This document shows positions 53,916 to 62,641 of a DNA stretch of 64,000 nucleotides, piece by piece (the stretch's first letter is position 1; the number at the start of each line of letters is the position of its first letter). Origin of the DNA: Nostoc sp. UHCC 0870 (lineage in GTDB: Bacteria; Cyanobacteriota; Cyanobacteriia; Cyanobacteriales; Nostocaceae); contig NZ_CP091913.1 in assembly GCF_022063185.1 (NCBI RefSeq), positions 6,239,141 to 6,303,140 of the forward strand. The letters are read 5' to 3'. The notes below the pieces were generated by a model, which ran no database searches, was not told the DNA's origin, and saw nothing but the letters and a program-made list of their open reading frames with translations. Both the position numbers and the translations under genes were made by a program.

Positions 53916-54878
53916 ATGGATAACTCAATTTGTCTCGTTTGTGCTGCTGATGATAAATTCTCCATGCCTTTAGCTGCAACTACTCGTTCAGTTGTTGCCC
54001 ATCTTACTAGTGAACAGCATTTAGCTTTATATATTATTGATGGTGGTATTAGTAGAGTTAATAAAAATAGAATTAGGCAAAATCTTCAATCTGAGCAAGT
54101 TAGTATTACCTGGCTGAAGGTAAAAAAATCAAAATTCAAAAACTTCCAGACATCTTCTGCGATTACTATCGCCGCTTATTATCGAATTTTAATTCCAGAA
54201 CTTTTACCCCCAAAAATTGACAAAGCTATTTACATTGATAGCGACGTAATTGTCAGAACTAGTTTGCAAGAACTATGGAATATCGATATTCGTGATAACT
54301 ACCTTTTGGCAATACCAGATATGGGTGCGCCCTATGTCTCATCTCCTAGAGGACTGATTAATTATCAAGAATTGGGTATTTCCCCAGAATGCCAATACTT
54401 CAATTCTGGTGTGCTTGTCATGAACCTTAAAAAATGGCGACAAGAGGCCACAAGTCAAAAAATATTTACGTATTTAGATAAATATAAAAAGTATATACGT
54501 TGGCATGACCAAGATGCTATGAATGCAATTTTAGCAGGACAATGGGAAGCCATTGATTCCAGGTGGAATCAGATGCCATACCTATTTAGATATCAATCTT
54601 GGCAAGATAGCCCATATAGTGAAGAAGAATATAATAACCTAGTTAATCATCCTTTTATTATTCATTTTTCTTCCCATGAAAAACCTTGGCATGATAACTG
54701 TAATCATCCAGAAAAACATTTATTTTTTGAATATTTAGATAGTAAAATCTGGTCAAGTTGGGGTGTTGAACAATTAGCTAAAAAACAAAGACAACAGAAT
54801 TTAGCAGTGTTCAGCAAAACGTACATTTCACTAAAACAAAAAATTAAATTTTTGCTCCGAGGAGTGATCAAATCCTAG
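53916..54878 (+). CDS. Family 8 glycosyltransferase
   Basis: 320 residues. GT8 (galactosyl/glucosyl transferase-like) with NSICLVCAADDKFSMPLAAT at the N-terminus, AYYRILIPELLPPKIDKAIY, the metal-binding DxD in YIDSDVIVRTSL (near residue 110), FNSGVLVMNLKKW and a C-terminal His in FSSHEKPWHDN. A cytosolic or peripheral enzyme for cell-surface glycans; acceptor unknown. ATG at 53916. It converges on glnA and shares a bidirectional terminator with it. Confidence 0.92.
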   Translation: MDNSICLVCAADDKFSMPLAATTRSVVAHLTSEQHLALYIIDGGISRVNKNRIRQNLQSEQVSITWLKVKKSKFKNFQTSSAITIAAYYRILIPELLPPKIDKAIYIDSDVIVRTSLQELWNIDIRDNYLLAIPDMGAPYVSSPRGLINYQELGISPECQYFNSGVLVMNLKKWRQEATSQKIFTYLDKYKKYIRWHDQDAMNAILAGQWEAIDSRWNQMPYLFRYQSWQDSPYSEEEYNNLVNHPFIIHFSSHEKPWHDNCNHPEKHLFFEYLDSKIWSSWGVEQLAKKQRQQNLAVFSKTYISLKQKIKFLLRGVIKS

Positions 54879-54888
54879 CTTTAGTACG

Positions 54889-54915
54889 CAAAAAAGCCAC
54901 CCTATAGGGTGGCAA
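54889..54915 (-). terminator. Terminator between glnA and the GT8 gene
   Basis: Stem GCCACCCTA/TAGGGTGGC, perfect. Read on the minus strand it ends in TTTTTT, so it terminates glnA; the reverse direction has AAAATTT. Confidence 0.8.
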
Positions 54916-54953
54916 AATTTACACGTTTGGATATAATTGCAAACAGGTATTAA

Positions 54954-56369
54954 TTAAGCGTCGTAATAAAGATAGAACTCATAAGGATGAGGACGCAATT
55001 GTAACTGCTTAACTTCGTTAGCTAGCTTGTAATCAATCCAGTTTTGGATAAAGTCTTCAGTGAATACGCCTGATTCTGTTAAGAAAGCGTGATCATTTTC
55101 CAGTGCTTCCAATGCCAATTCTAAAGAACCGGGTGTGGAAGGAACTTTCGCCAGTTCTTCTGGAGAGAGTTCATAGATATTTTTATCTAAAGGTTCACCG
55201 GGATGAATTTTGTTCTTGATACCATCTATACCAGCGCACAGCATGGCTGCAAATGCCAAGTAAGGGTTAGAGGTAGCGTCTGGACAACGGAACTCTAAAC
55301 GCTTGGCTTTGGGGTTAGTACCAGAGAGAGGAATACGCACAGAAGCAGAACGGTTACCTTGGGAGTAAGCCAAGTTTACAGGTGCTTCATAACCAGGTAC
55401 TAGACGCTTGTAGGAGTTGGTGGAAGGGTTGGTGATGGCCAACAATGCTGGTGCGTGTTTGAGAATACCACCAATGTAGTACAGTGCCATGTCACTCAAA
55501 CCAGCATACTTGTCGCCAGCAAACAGAGGTTTACCATCTCTCCAGATAGACTGGTGGGTGTGCATACCAGAACCGTTATCGCCAAACACAGGTTTGGGCA
55601 TGAAGGTAACGGTTCTGCCGTATTTGTTAGCTACGTTTTTGATCACGTATTTGTAGATCATCAACCAGTCAGCCGCTTCGATTAATTTACCAAAGCGGAA
55701 ACCCAATTCACACTGACCGCCGGTGGCTACTTCGTGGTGATGCTTTTCAATAGGCACACCTAGTTTTGCCATCGTCAACAGCATTTCTGTCCGCATATCT
55801 TGGAAAGTATCTGTTGGCGCAACTGGGAAGTAACCTTCTTTGAAGCGGGTTTTGTAACCGAGGTTGGGGCTTTCTTTTCTACCGAAATTCCAACGGCCTT
55901 CTATTGAATCTACGTGGTAGTATCCTTCGTTGGCAGTTTGGTCATAGCGGACATCATCAAAGATGAAGAATTCAGCTTCAGGGCCAAAGAAAGCGGTATC
56001 ACCAAGACCACTAGAAACTAAGTAGTCTACTGCTTTTTGAGCAATAACCCGTGGGCAACGGTTATACCATTCGCCAGTACGGGGTTCTTTAATGCTACAA
56101 ATAACACTTAATGTTGGCTCTGCCATGAATGGGTCGATCCAAGCGGTGTTAGGATCTAGCACCATTGTCATGTCTGATTCTTCGATGCCTTTCCAACCCC
56201 GAATGCTGGAACCGTCGAAGGGTACACCATCAGTGAATGAAGTTTCGTCAATCTGGTCTTGGAACATGGTCAAATGCTGCCAAGTGCCGAGGGTATCGAC
56301 GAATTTCAAATCAATCATCTGGATGTTTTCGTCTTGAATCATTTTCAAGACTTCTTGTGGGGTTGTCAT
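54954..56369 (-). CDS. glnA: Glutamine synthetase type I
   Basis: 471 residues. Condenses ammonium with glutamate using ATP, the main ammonium entry route in vegetative cells and heterocysts; active as a dodecamer. The family motifs are MIDLKFVDTLGTWQHLT, PFDGSSIRGW, FGPEAEFFIFDD, GSGMHTHQSIW and NPKAKRLEFRCPDATSNPYL. The adenylylation-type Tyr region is present, but cyanobacterial enzymes are controlled by IF7/IF17 rather than adenylylation. ATG at 56369. gifA (IF7) lies just downstream and an NtcA-dependent promoter upstream. Confidence 0.98.
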   Translation of the reverse strand: MTTPQEVLKMIQDENIQMIDLKFVDTLGTWQHLTMFQDQIDETSFTDGVPFDGSSIRGWKGIEESDMTMVLDPNTAWIDPFMAEPTLSVICSIKEPRTGEWYNRCPRVIAQKAVDYLVSSGLGDTAFFGPEAEFFIFDDVRYDQTANEGYYHVDSIEGRWNFGRKESPNLGYKTRFKEGYFPVAPTDTFQDMRTEMLLTMAKLGVPIEKHHHEVATGGQCELGFRFGKLIEAADWLMIYKYVIKNVANKYGRTVTFMPKPVFGDNGSGMHTHQSIWRDGKPLFAGDKYAGLSDMALYYIGGILKHAPALLAITNPSTNSYKRLVPGYEAPVNLAYSQGNRSASVRIPLSGTNPKAKRLEFRCPDATSNPYLAFAAMLCAGIDGIKNKIHPGEPLDKNIYELSPEELAKVPSTPGSLELALEALENDHAFLTESGVFTEDFIQNWIDYKLANEVKQLQLRPHPYEFYLYYDA

Positions 56370-56729
56370 TCGTTACTCCTTCTCTGCCAATTTCTTAACG
56401 TCAAACCAGAATCTGCCAAAGCATCCTAACCCTACTGAGCGGAACAAAGTTGTGACACACCTGAAATATCGTAGATTCTCAACATTAGAGAGTTTTGTAG
56501 TAGTTGTTACAGATCATCTGGATTACAGGTAATATTAACCTTTCTTTCGACATCTGCACAAAAGAGGGAAAGTTCATCTCAGAGGGGTCAACTTTGACAT
56601 AGAATCCTTAAATAATAGATAGATGGTTTTTGTGCCAAATCTATATTTAAATAGCACAAAAATTTACTGGTGCGTAAGTGCGGCCAAATAAATATCAAAC
56701 CACGATAGCAACGATTGGGAGAAGAAGGA
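56370..56729. other. Divergent glnA/apcF intergenic region
   Basis: About 360 bases holding the NtcA-dependent glnA promoter on the minus strand and presumably the apcF promoter on the plus strand. No other structure seen. Confidence 0.5.
56468..56510 (-). promoter_or_regulatory. NtcA-activated (class II) glnA promoter
   Basis: On the minus strand GTAACAACTACTAC (56497-56510) is a perfect GTA-N8-TAC box. It is followed 23 bases later by TACGAT (56468-56473), which fits TAN3T. This is canonical class II NtcA spacing and predicts a transcription start near 56461, about 92 bases before the ATG. Confidence 0.85.
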
Positions 56730-57239
56730 ATGCGTGACGCAGTAACAACCTTAATTAAGAATTATGACGTAACTGGTCGTTATTTTGACCGGAACGCGAT
56801 CGACAGCTTGAAATCCTATTTTGAGAGTGGTACAGCTCGCGTCCAAGCTGCGGCTGCAATTAACTCGAACGCGGCGGCATTGGTGAAGCAGGCTGGTGCT
56901 AAGTTGTTTGAAGAACTACCAGAGTTAATTCGTCCTGGTGGTAATGCTTATACAACTCGTCGTTATGCAGCTTGTTTGCGCGATATGGACTACTACCTGC
57001 GCTACGCTACATACGCGCTGGTTGCTGGTAATACCAATGTTTTAGATGAGCGTGTGCTGCAAGGTCTACGGGAAACTTACAATTCTCTGAGTGTGCCTAT
57101 TGCTCCTACAGTTCGTGGTGTGCAAATTCTTAAGGATTTGGTGAAAGAACAAGTAGCTGCTGCTGGTGTTACAAGCACTGCTTTTGTGGATGAGCCATTT
57201 GATCACATCACTCGTGAGTTAAGCGAACAGGACGTGTAG
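56730..57239 (+). CDS. apcF: Allophycocyanin beta-18 subunit
   Basis: 169 residues. Beta-type phycobiliprotein of the phycobilisome core that, with ApcE, takes part in energy transfer to photosystem II. MRDAVTTLIKNYDVTGRYFD at the start and the phycocyanobilin-binding Cys82 in RRYAACLRDMDYYLRY. VRGVQILKDLVKEQVAAAG near the end is typical. I start at 56730 after AGAAGGA; the upstream GLGEEG-like extension is not part of the family. Confidence 0.94.
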   Translation: MRDAVTTLIKNYDVTGRYFDRNAIDSLKSYFESGTARVQAAAAINSNAAALVKQAGAKLFEELPELIRPGGNAYTTRRYAACLRDMDYYLRYATYALVAGNTNVLDERVLQGLRETYNSLSVPIAPTVRGVQILKDLVKEQVAAAGVTSTAFVDEPFDHITRELSEQDV

Positions 57240-57474
57240 GGAAGGGACTGGGGACTGGAATTTTTAGTCAGGACTCAGGACTCAGGACTTTGAGTGAATT
57301 TTTGTGAAGCGATCGCCTGACAAGCTATGTTCAGACGCGATCGCTTTTTTTACATAAATTTACGATGATGGGAGATGAGGCGATCGCTAGCAGTCTTCCA
57401 GATCCCCGACTTCTTAAAGAAGTCGGGGATCTAATCCGCGCGATGTTCACATTTACTTGAAATCTATAAATACT
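57240..57474. repeat. STRR tract and palindromes before the NACHT gene
   Basis: GGGGACT and CAGGACT heptamers (57244-57290), a HIP1-based hairpin (GCGATCGCCTGA...TCAGACGCGATCGC, 57308-57346) with a T-run that could terminate apcF, and a near-perfect palindrome AGATCCCCGACTTCTT / AAGAAGTCGGGGATCT (57400-57432). Confidence 0.75.
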
Positions 57475-60400
57475 ATGTTTATTATTGATGACATTATTAG
57501 TGAATTAGTTGCTCAGGGTGTTCAGCGTGTTCAAGATAAAGTTATTCGTAACGAAACAGTATTAAGAATACTCAAACAGTTTGGTTTACAACCGGATGTA
57601 CCCCAAAATGATTTTGAATGTATTTATCGTTATACCTTAATTCAATATGGGTTAGGAAAGCCCAAGGTTATTTTAGAGTTATTTAGACAACGAGAAATTC
57701 AAAATAATTTTGAACAGGCATTTAGTCAGAATAAAAATTTCAATTTTCAAAAATTAGATAATTATATTGACAGTTATGCTATTGGTGATGAAATTAAACA
57801 GCAAAACATTGACCCTCATAGGGAAGTAGCAGAATTTGCCCGTTTATTTCTGGAAGTTGCTAAACAAGCCAGAACACCTACGGAAATTTTACAAGACCAT
57901 AAAATAGAGAAATTACAACGTACTTTAAATCAAGTTAGTGAACAGGTTAAATATCTCAATTTACCAGCAATTCAACAGCAAATTAACCAATTAGCACAAA
58001 GTTATCAGCAATTATTACCACCGTCGCCAGTAGCGAGAGAAACGGAATTAGCTAAAAATTTACGTGATTGGTTTAATGCACTAGGTTATAAATTTGAACC
58101 GACTGAAGTTTTAGAAACTGAATATTTTGAATGGATTATTAATATCCCTAAACGCCGGGGTTACGACCGAATTTTTATTCGGGGAGTGGAGGGAGAAGCA
58201 AGTATTCATGATGTGAATGCTGTTAAACAAGGGATAGAAAAATATAAAACTGATGAAGGTTGGGTAGTTGCACCGCGTCGAGTTAGTAAGTTAGCTAGAC
58301 AGGAAGTTGCACAAGCCAATGATTCAGGAGTTTATTGTTATACGTTAGATGAATTAATCGAAGCTGACGCTGATTTTAGTAGCTATTTTGAATGGTTAGA
58401 AAACCAGGTGACAGAAAAGGGAATAGATAAATATTATGTGCCACTAGCTTGTATTAAGGAAGAAGTTGATTTAGTCACTAAGCGGCGCATTGGGATTAGT
58501 CACTATGGTAAAGAAGACGGTTGGATTGACCGCTATGTTAATAATTGGTTAGCTGATACAGTTAAGGAACATTTATCAATTTTAGGGGAATTTGGTACAG
58601 GTAAAACTTGGTTTGCTTTTCATTATGCTTGGGAGGCTTTACAAAAATATCGTCAGGCTAAACAAGATGGTTCACCTTTACCGCGTATTCCTTTAGTGAT
58701 TCCTTTGCGAGATTATGCGAAAGCTGTAACAATTGAATCTCTATTTTCTGAGTTCTTTTTTCGGAAGCATCAGATTGGTTTAGCAAATTATTCTGCTTTT
58801 GAACAGCTAAACCGGATGGGGAAATTATTATTAATTTTTGATGGCTTTGACGAAATGGCTGCACGGGTAGATCGTCAAGCCATGATTAATAATTTTTGGG
58901 AGCTTGCTAGGGTGGTTGTTCCTGGCGCAAAAGCGATTTTAACTTGTCGCACGGAACACTTCCCGGAAGCTTTGGAAGGACGCAATTTATTAAATGCTAA
59001 GTTAAAAGCTTCTACTGCAAATTTAACCGGAGAACCGCCGCAATTTGAGGTTTTAGAATTAGAAAAGTTGGATGATGAGCAAATTAGACAAGTTATTAGT
59101 TTTAAAGCTAAACCGGAAACTTTTGACTATATTACTCACAATCAACAATTATTAGATTTGGCGCGTCGTCCGGTGATGATTGATTTAATTATTGAAGCTT
59201 TACCAGAGATTGAAGCTGGAAAACCTGTAGATATTTCCCGTGTTTATCTATATGCAGTGCGTCACAAAATGGAACGGGATATTAAATCTGTACGCACTTT
59301 TACTACAATGGCACAGAAGTTATATTTTCTGTGTGAATTATCTTGGGAAATGCTGTCTACTGAGAGGATGACTCTCAATTATAAGGAGTTTCCTGACCGG
59401 ATTCGGCGTTGTTTTAACAAGGAAGTACAGGAACAAAAGGATTTAGACCATTGGCATTATGACATGATGGGTCAAACTATGTTAATTCGTAATGCTGATG
59501 GTGATTATTATCCTGCCCATCGGTCTTTATTAGAGTTTTTTGTTGCTTATAAGTTTGCTAGAGAATTGGGTATTTTAGCAGATGATTTCCGAGAAGTTGC
59601 TGATGGGATGCCTTATGACCAAGGTATTAGTGATGGGGATTTAACTCAAACCTTTGGTAAAAATCTGTTAGCAAAAGCAGTGTTGGATTTAATGTGGCCG
59701 ATGTTGCAAAAATCAGCTAATGGACGTTTGGTAGAGGTAGTTAAAACCACTAAAGCTAAAACTGAAATAGAAGCTGGTTACTGTGGTAGTAATGCAGCGC
59801 AGTTACTTATCAAAGGTAATCGTTTTGCTTTAGAAAAACAGGATTTGAATCAGACTGTGCTTCCAGGTGTAGATTTTAGTCGAGTGAGTCTGCACAGTGT
59901 GGATTTGACTGGAGCAAATTTACATGAGTCTGTGTTTGCTAGGGTATTGACTGAGGTTTTGACAGTGGCTTTTAGTCCTGATGGGGAAGTGCTGGCGACA
60001 GGAGAGGCAGATGGTAGGGTGAGGCTGTGGAATGCTAACACTGGGAAGGAGTTGTTAACCTTAACAGGTCATAGCAGTTTGGTTAACTCAGTCGCCTGGA
60101 GTGGGGATGGTCTGACTCTGGCTAGTGGTAGTCGTGATAAAACGGTGAAACTGTGGGATGTGCAGACTGGGGAGTGTCGCCTGACTCTGGCTGGTCATAG
60201 CAGTTCGGTTAACTCAGTCGCCTGGAGTGGGGATGGTCTGACTCTGGCTAGTGGTAGTGATGATAAAACGGTGAAACTGTGGGATGTGCAGACTGGGGAG
60301 TGTCGCCTGACTCTGGCTGGTCATAGCAGTTGGGTTTACTCAGTCGCCTGGAGTGGGGATGGTGGGACTCTGGCTAGTGGTAGTCATGATGAGACGGTGA

Positions 60401-61926
60401 AACTGTGGGATATGCAGACTGGGGAGTGTCGCCTGACTCTGGCTGGTCATAGCAGTTGGGTTTACTCAGTCGCCTGGAGTGGGGATGGTGGGACTCTGGC
60501 TAGTGGTAGTCATGATGAGACGGTGAAACTGTGGGATATGCAGACTGGGGAGTGTCGCCTGACTCTGGCTGGTCATAGCAGTTCGGTTTACTCAGTCGCC
60601 TGGAGTGGGGATGGTGGGACTCTGGCTAGTGGTAGTCGTGATGAGACGGTGAAACTGTGGGATGTGCAGACTGGGGAGTGTCGCCTGACTCTGGCTGGTC
60701 ATAGCAGTTTGGTTAACTCAGTCGCCTGGAGTGGGGATGGTGGGACTCTGGCTAGTGGTAGTCGTGATGAGACGGTGAAACTGTGGGATGTGCAGACTGG
60801 GGAGTGTCGCCTGACTCTGGCTGGTCATAGCAGTTCGGTTAACTCAGTCGCCTGGAGTGGGGATGGTGGGACTCTGGCTAGTGGTAGTGATGATAATACT
60901 GTGAAACTGTGGGATATGCAGACTGGGGAGTGTCGCCTGACTCTGGCTGGTCATAGCAGTTCGGTTTACTCAGTCGCCTGGAGTGGGGATGGGGGGACTC
61001 TGGCTAGTGGTAGTGATGATAATACTGTGAAACTGTGGGATGTGCAGACTGGGGAGTGTCGCCTGACTCTGGCTGGTCATAGCAGTTCGGTTATCTCAGT
61101 CGCCTGGAGTGGGGATGGGGGGACTCTGGCTAGTGGTAGTGATGATAATACGGTGAAACTGTGGGATGTGCAGACTGGGGAGTGTCGCCTGACTCTGGCT
61201 GGTCATAGCAGTTCGGTTATCTCAGTCGCCTGGAGTGGGGATGGGGGGACTCTGGCTAGTGGTAGTGGTGATAAAACGGTGAAACTGTGGGATGTGCAGA
61301 CTGGGGAGTGTCGCCTGACTCTGGCTGGTCATAGCAATTGGGTTAGGTCAGTCGCCTGGAGTGGGGATGGTGGGACTCTGGCTAGTGGTAGTCATGATGA
61401 GACGGTGAAACTGTGGGATGTGCAGACTGGGGAGTGTAGCCTGACTCTGGCTGGTCATAGTGATTGGGTTAGGTCAGTCGCCTGGAGTGGGGATGGGGGG
61501 ACTCTGGCTAGTGGTAGTGATGATAGTACGGTGAAACTGTGGGATGTGCAGACTGGGGAGTGTCGCCTGACTCTGGCTGGTCATAGCCGTTGGGTTTCCT
61601 CAGTCGCCTGGAGTGGGGATGGTGGGACTCTAGCTAGTGGTAGTCATGATAATACGGTGAAACTGTGGGATGTGCAGACTGGGGAGTGTTGCCTGACTCT
61701 GGCTGGTCATAGCAGTTGGGTTTCCTCAGTCGCCTGGAGTGGGGATGGTGGGACTCTGGCTAGTGGTGGTGATGATAATACGGTGAAACTGTGGGATGTG
61801 CAGACTGGGGAGTGTATTGCTACTTTCAGCCATCAGTTATATGCAGGGTTGAAGATTAAGGGCGTGAAGGGGTTAACCCAGGCGGAGATATTAAGTTTGA
61901 AGGCGTTGGGGGCTGGGGAGGATTAG
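57475..61926 (+). CDS. NACHT-WD40 NLR-like protein with a nuclease-fold-like N-terminal domain and 15 WD repeats
   Basis: 1483 residues from the ATG at 57475 (a TTG six codons earlier is unlikely). In order: helical N-terminal domain (1-195); restriction-endonuclease-like domain (about 200-305, RDWFNALGYKFEPTEV to VYCYTLDELIEA) in which the catalytic Lys pattern is not evident; a NACHT NTPase with Walker A GEFGTGKTW near 371, Walker B LLLIFDGFDE near 451 and a helical arm (HRSLLEFFVAYKFARELG); a short pentapeptide-like link (SVDLTGANLHESVF); one diverged WD repeat; then 14 WD40 repeats of 42 residues (about 866-1453) nearly identical even in DNA. This is the layout of STAND/NLR sensors: the WD region binds a trigger, NACHT oligomerises, and the N-terminus acts. 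Antiphage or self/non-self roles are known for such proteins; the trigger here is unknown. Confidence 0.92.
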   Translation: MFIIDDIISELVAQGVQRVQDKVIRNETVLRILKQFGLQPDVPQNDFECIYRYTLIQYGLGKPKVILELFRQREIQNNFEQAFSQNKNFNFQKLDNYIDSYAIGDEIKQQNIDPHREVAEFARLFLEVAKQARTPTEILQDHKIEKLQRTLNQVSEQVKYLNLPAIQQQINQLAQSYQQLLPPSPVARETELAKNLRDWFNALGYKFEPTEVLETEYFEWIINIPKRRGYDRIFIRGVEGEASIHDVNAVKQGIEKYKTDEGWVVAPRRVSKLARQEVAQANDSGVYCYTLDELIEADADFSSYFEWLENQVTEKGIDKYYVPLACIKEEVDLVTKRRIGISHYGKEDGWIDRYVNNWLADTVKEHLSILGEFGTGKTWFAFHYAWEALQKYRQAKQDGSPLPRIPLVIPLRDYAKAVTIESLFSEFFFRKHQIGLANYSAFEQLNRMGKLLLIFDGFDEMAARVDRQAMINNFWELARVVVPGAKAILTCRTEHFPEALEGRNLLNAKLKASTANLTGEPPQFEVLELEKLDDEQIRQVISFKAKPETFDYITHNQQLLDLARRPVMIDLIIEALPEIEAGKPVDISRVYLYAVRHKMERDIKSVRTFTTMAQKLYFLCELSWEMLSTERMTLNYKEFPDRIRRCFNKEVQEQKDLDHWHYDMMGQTMLIRNADGDYYPAHRSLLEFFVAYKFARELGILADDFREVADGMPYDQGISDGDLTQTFGKNLLAKAVLDLMWPMLQKSANGRLVEVVKTTKAKTEIEAGYCGSNAAQLLIKGNRFALEKQDLNQTVLPGVDFSRVSLHSVDLTGANLHESVFARVLTEVLTVAFSPDGEVLATGEADGRVRLWNANTGKELLTLTGHSSLVNSVAWSGDGLTLASGSRDKTVKLWDVQTGECRLTLAGHSSSVNSVAWSGDGLTLASGSDDKTVKLWDVQTGECRLTLAGHSSWVYSVAWSGDGGTLASGSHDETVKLWDMQTGECRLTLAGHSSWVYSVAWSGDGGTLASGSHDETVKLWDMQTGECRLTLAGHSSSVYSVAWSGDGGTLASGSRDETVKLWDVQTGECRLTLAGHSSLVNSVAWSGDGGTLASGSRDETVKLWDVQTGECRLTLAGHSSSVNSVAWSGDGGTLASGSDDNTVKLWDMQTGECRLTLAGHSSSVYSVAWSGDGGTLASGSDDNTVKLWDVQTGECRLTLAGHSSSVISVAWSGDGGTLASGSDDNTVKLWDVQTGECRLTLAGHSSSVISVAWSGDGGTLASGSGDKTVKLWDVQTGECRLTLAGHSNWVRSVAWSGDGGTLASGSHDETVKLWDVQTGECSLTLAGHSDWVRSVAWSGDGGTLASGSDDSTVKLWDVQTGECRLTLAGHSRWVSSVAWSGDGGTLASGSHDNTVKLWDVQTGECCLTLAGHSSWVSSVAWSGDGGTLASGGDDNTVKLWDVQTGECIATFSHQLYAGLKIKGVKGLTQAEILSLKALGAGED
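60070..61833 (+). repeat. 14 tandem 126-base WD40-encoding repeats
   Basis: Each unit begins CATAGCAGTT or similar and encodes 42 residues (HSS.V.SVAWSGDG.TLASGS.D.TVKLWD...). Units 3 and 4 are identical in protein. Variation is confined mainly to unit positions 3, 4, 6, 15, 22, 24 and 31. The array fills the 3' third of the NACHT gene. Confidence 0.95.
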
Positions 61927-62641
61927 AGGGATGAATTTATCGGGCTACGCCCCGCTACGCTAACACGCAGAGACGCAGAGGCGCAGAGAGTAGGGGAGTG
62001 ATAAGGCTGATTAGCAAAAATTCTTGATGTGAGGTTGATGCTGTTGCTGAAATTAAGATTAAAGAGCGATCGCCATTTTTCTCGTTCTAGTAATTAACTT
62101 AATCAGCAATATCCGAAACATTAAAACTGTACTAAATATATCATTCTTAATACAGAAATTGTATTAGCCGATTTCTGTTGTCAATTGGTCATTAACCAAA
62201 ACAGATAGCATAATTTTTTTAGCAATATAATTTAACATTAACTACTAGAAAAAATTATCTTATCCGTAATAGAGATTTTACTGACTTAATCTACATGATT
62301 TTAATTTGTCTATGTAGTCTATTGAGTAATAACCCTATAAAAATATCTACAGTATTCTTGATACCAGTAAATTTCTTAGTTATTTTTAATTACTAAAAAT
62401 AACTAAGAATTACAAATTTAAAAATATAAATAAAAACCGATTTTTACGGGCTATCAAAATTTAATTTCTTGCTCAAAAAGCCATTGCTTTTCTAGGAATT
62501 TATTAGACAATAAAAAGTAGAAAAGATTCATTAAAATATCAACCAGGGATTCGCCATCTGCATTAATTCCTCTGCTCCTTCCAACCGTGGTGTTTTATCC
62601 ACGGTTGTTCCTTACATAATTGCCAAAGGAGACTATATTAG
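61927..62641. other. Intergenic region between the NACHT gene and the M4 peptidase
   Basis: About 715 AT-rich bases. Begins with a CTACGCCCCGCTACGCTAAC repeat (again at 63731-63755) followed by GCAGAGACGCAGAGGCGCAG. Ends with a hairpin listed separately. No gene seen. Confidence 0.5.
62582..62611 (+). promoter_or_regulatory. Hairpin just upstream of the M4 peptidase gene
   Basis: Perfect stem CAACCGTGG / CCACGGTTG with an 8-base loop (62582-62607), then TTCC. It ends 35 bases before the start codon, ahead of the AAAGGAG site at about 62625-62631. It may be an attenuator, a leader structure or a terminator for an unseen transcript. Confidence 0.55.

Noticed and set aside
57457..57475. TTG at 57457 as start of the NACHT gene
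   Set aside because: The ATG at 57475 is a more likely start and no ribosome binding site favours the TTG; neither choice changes the domain reading.
60070..61833. The 126-base tandem array as a non-coding satellite or CRISPR-like array
   Set aside because: It is entirely in frame and encodes canonical WD40 repeats.
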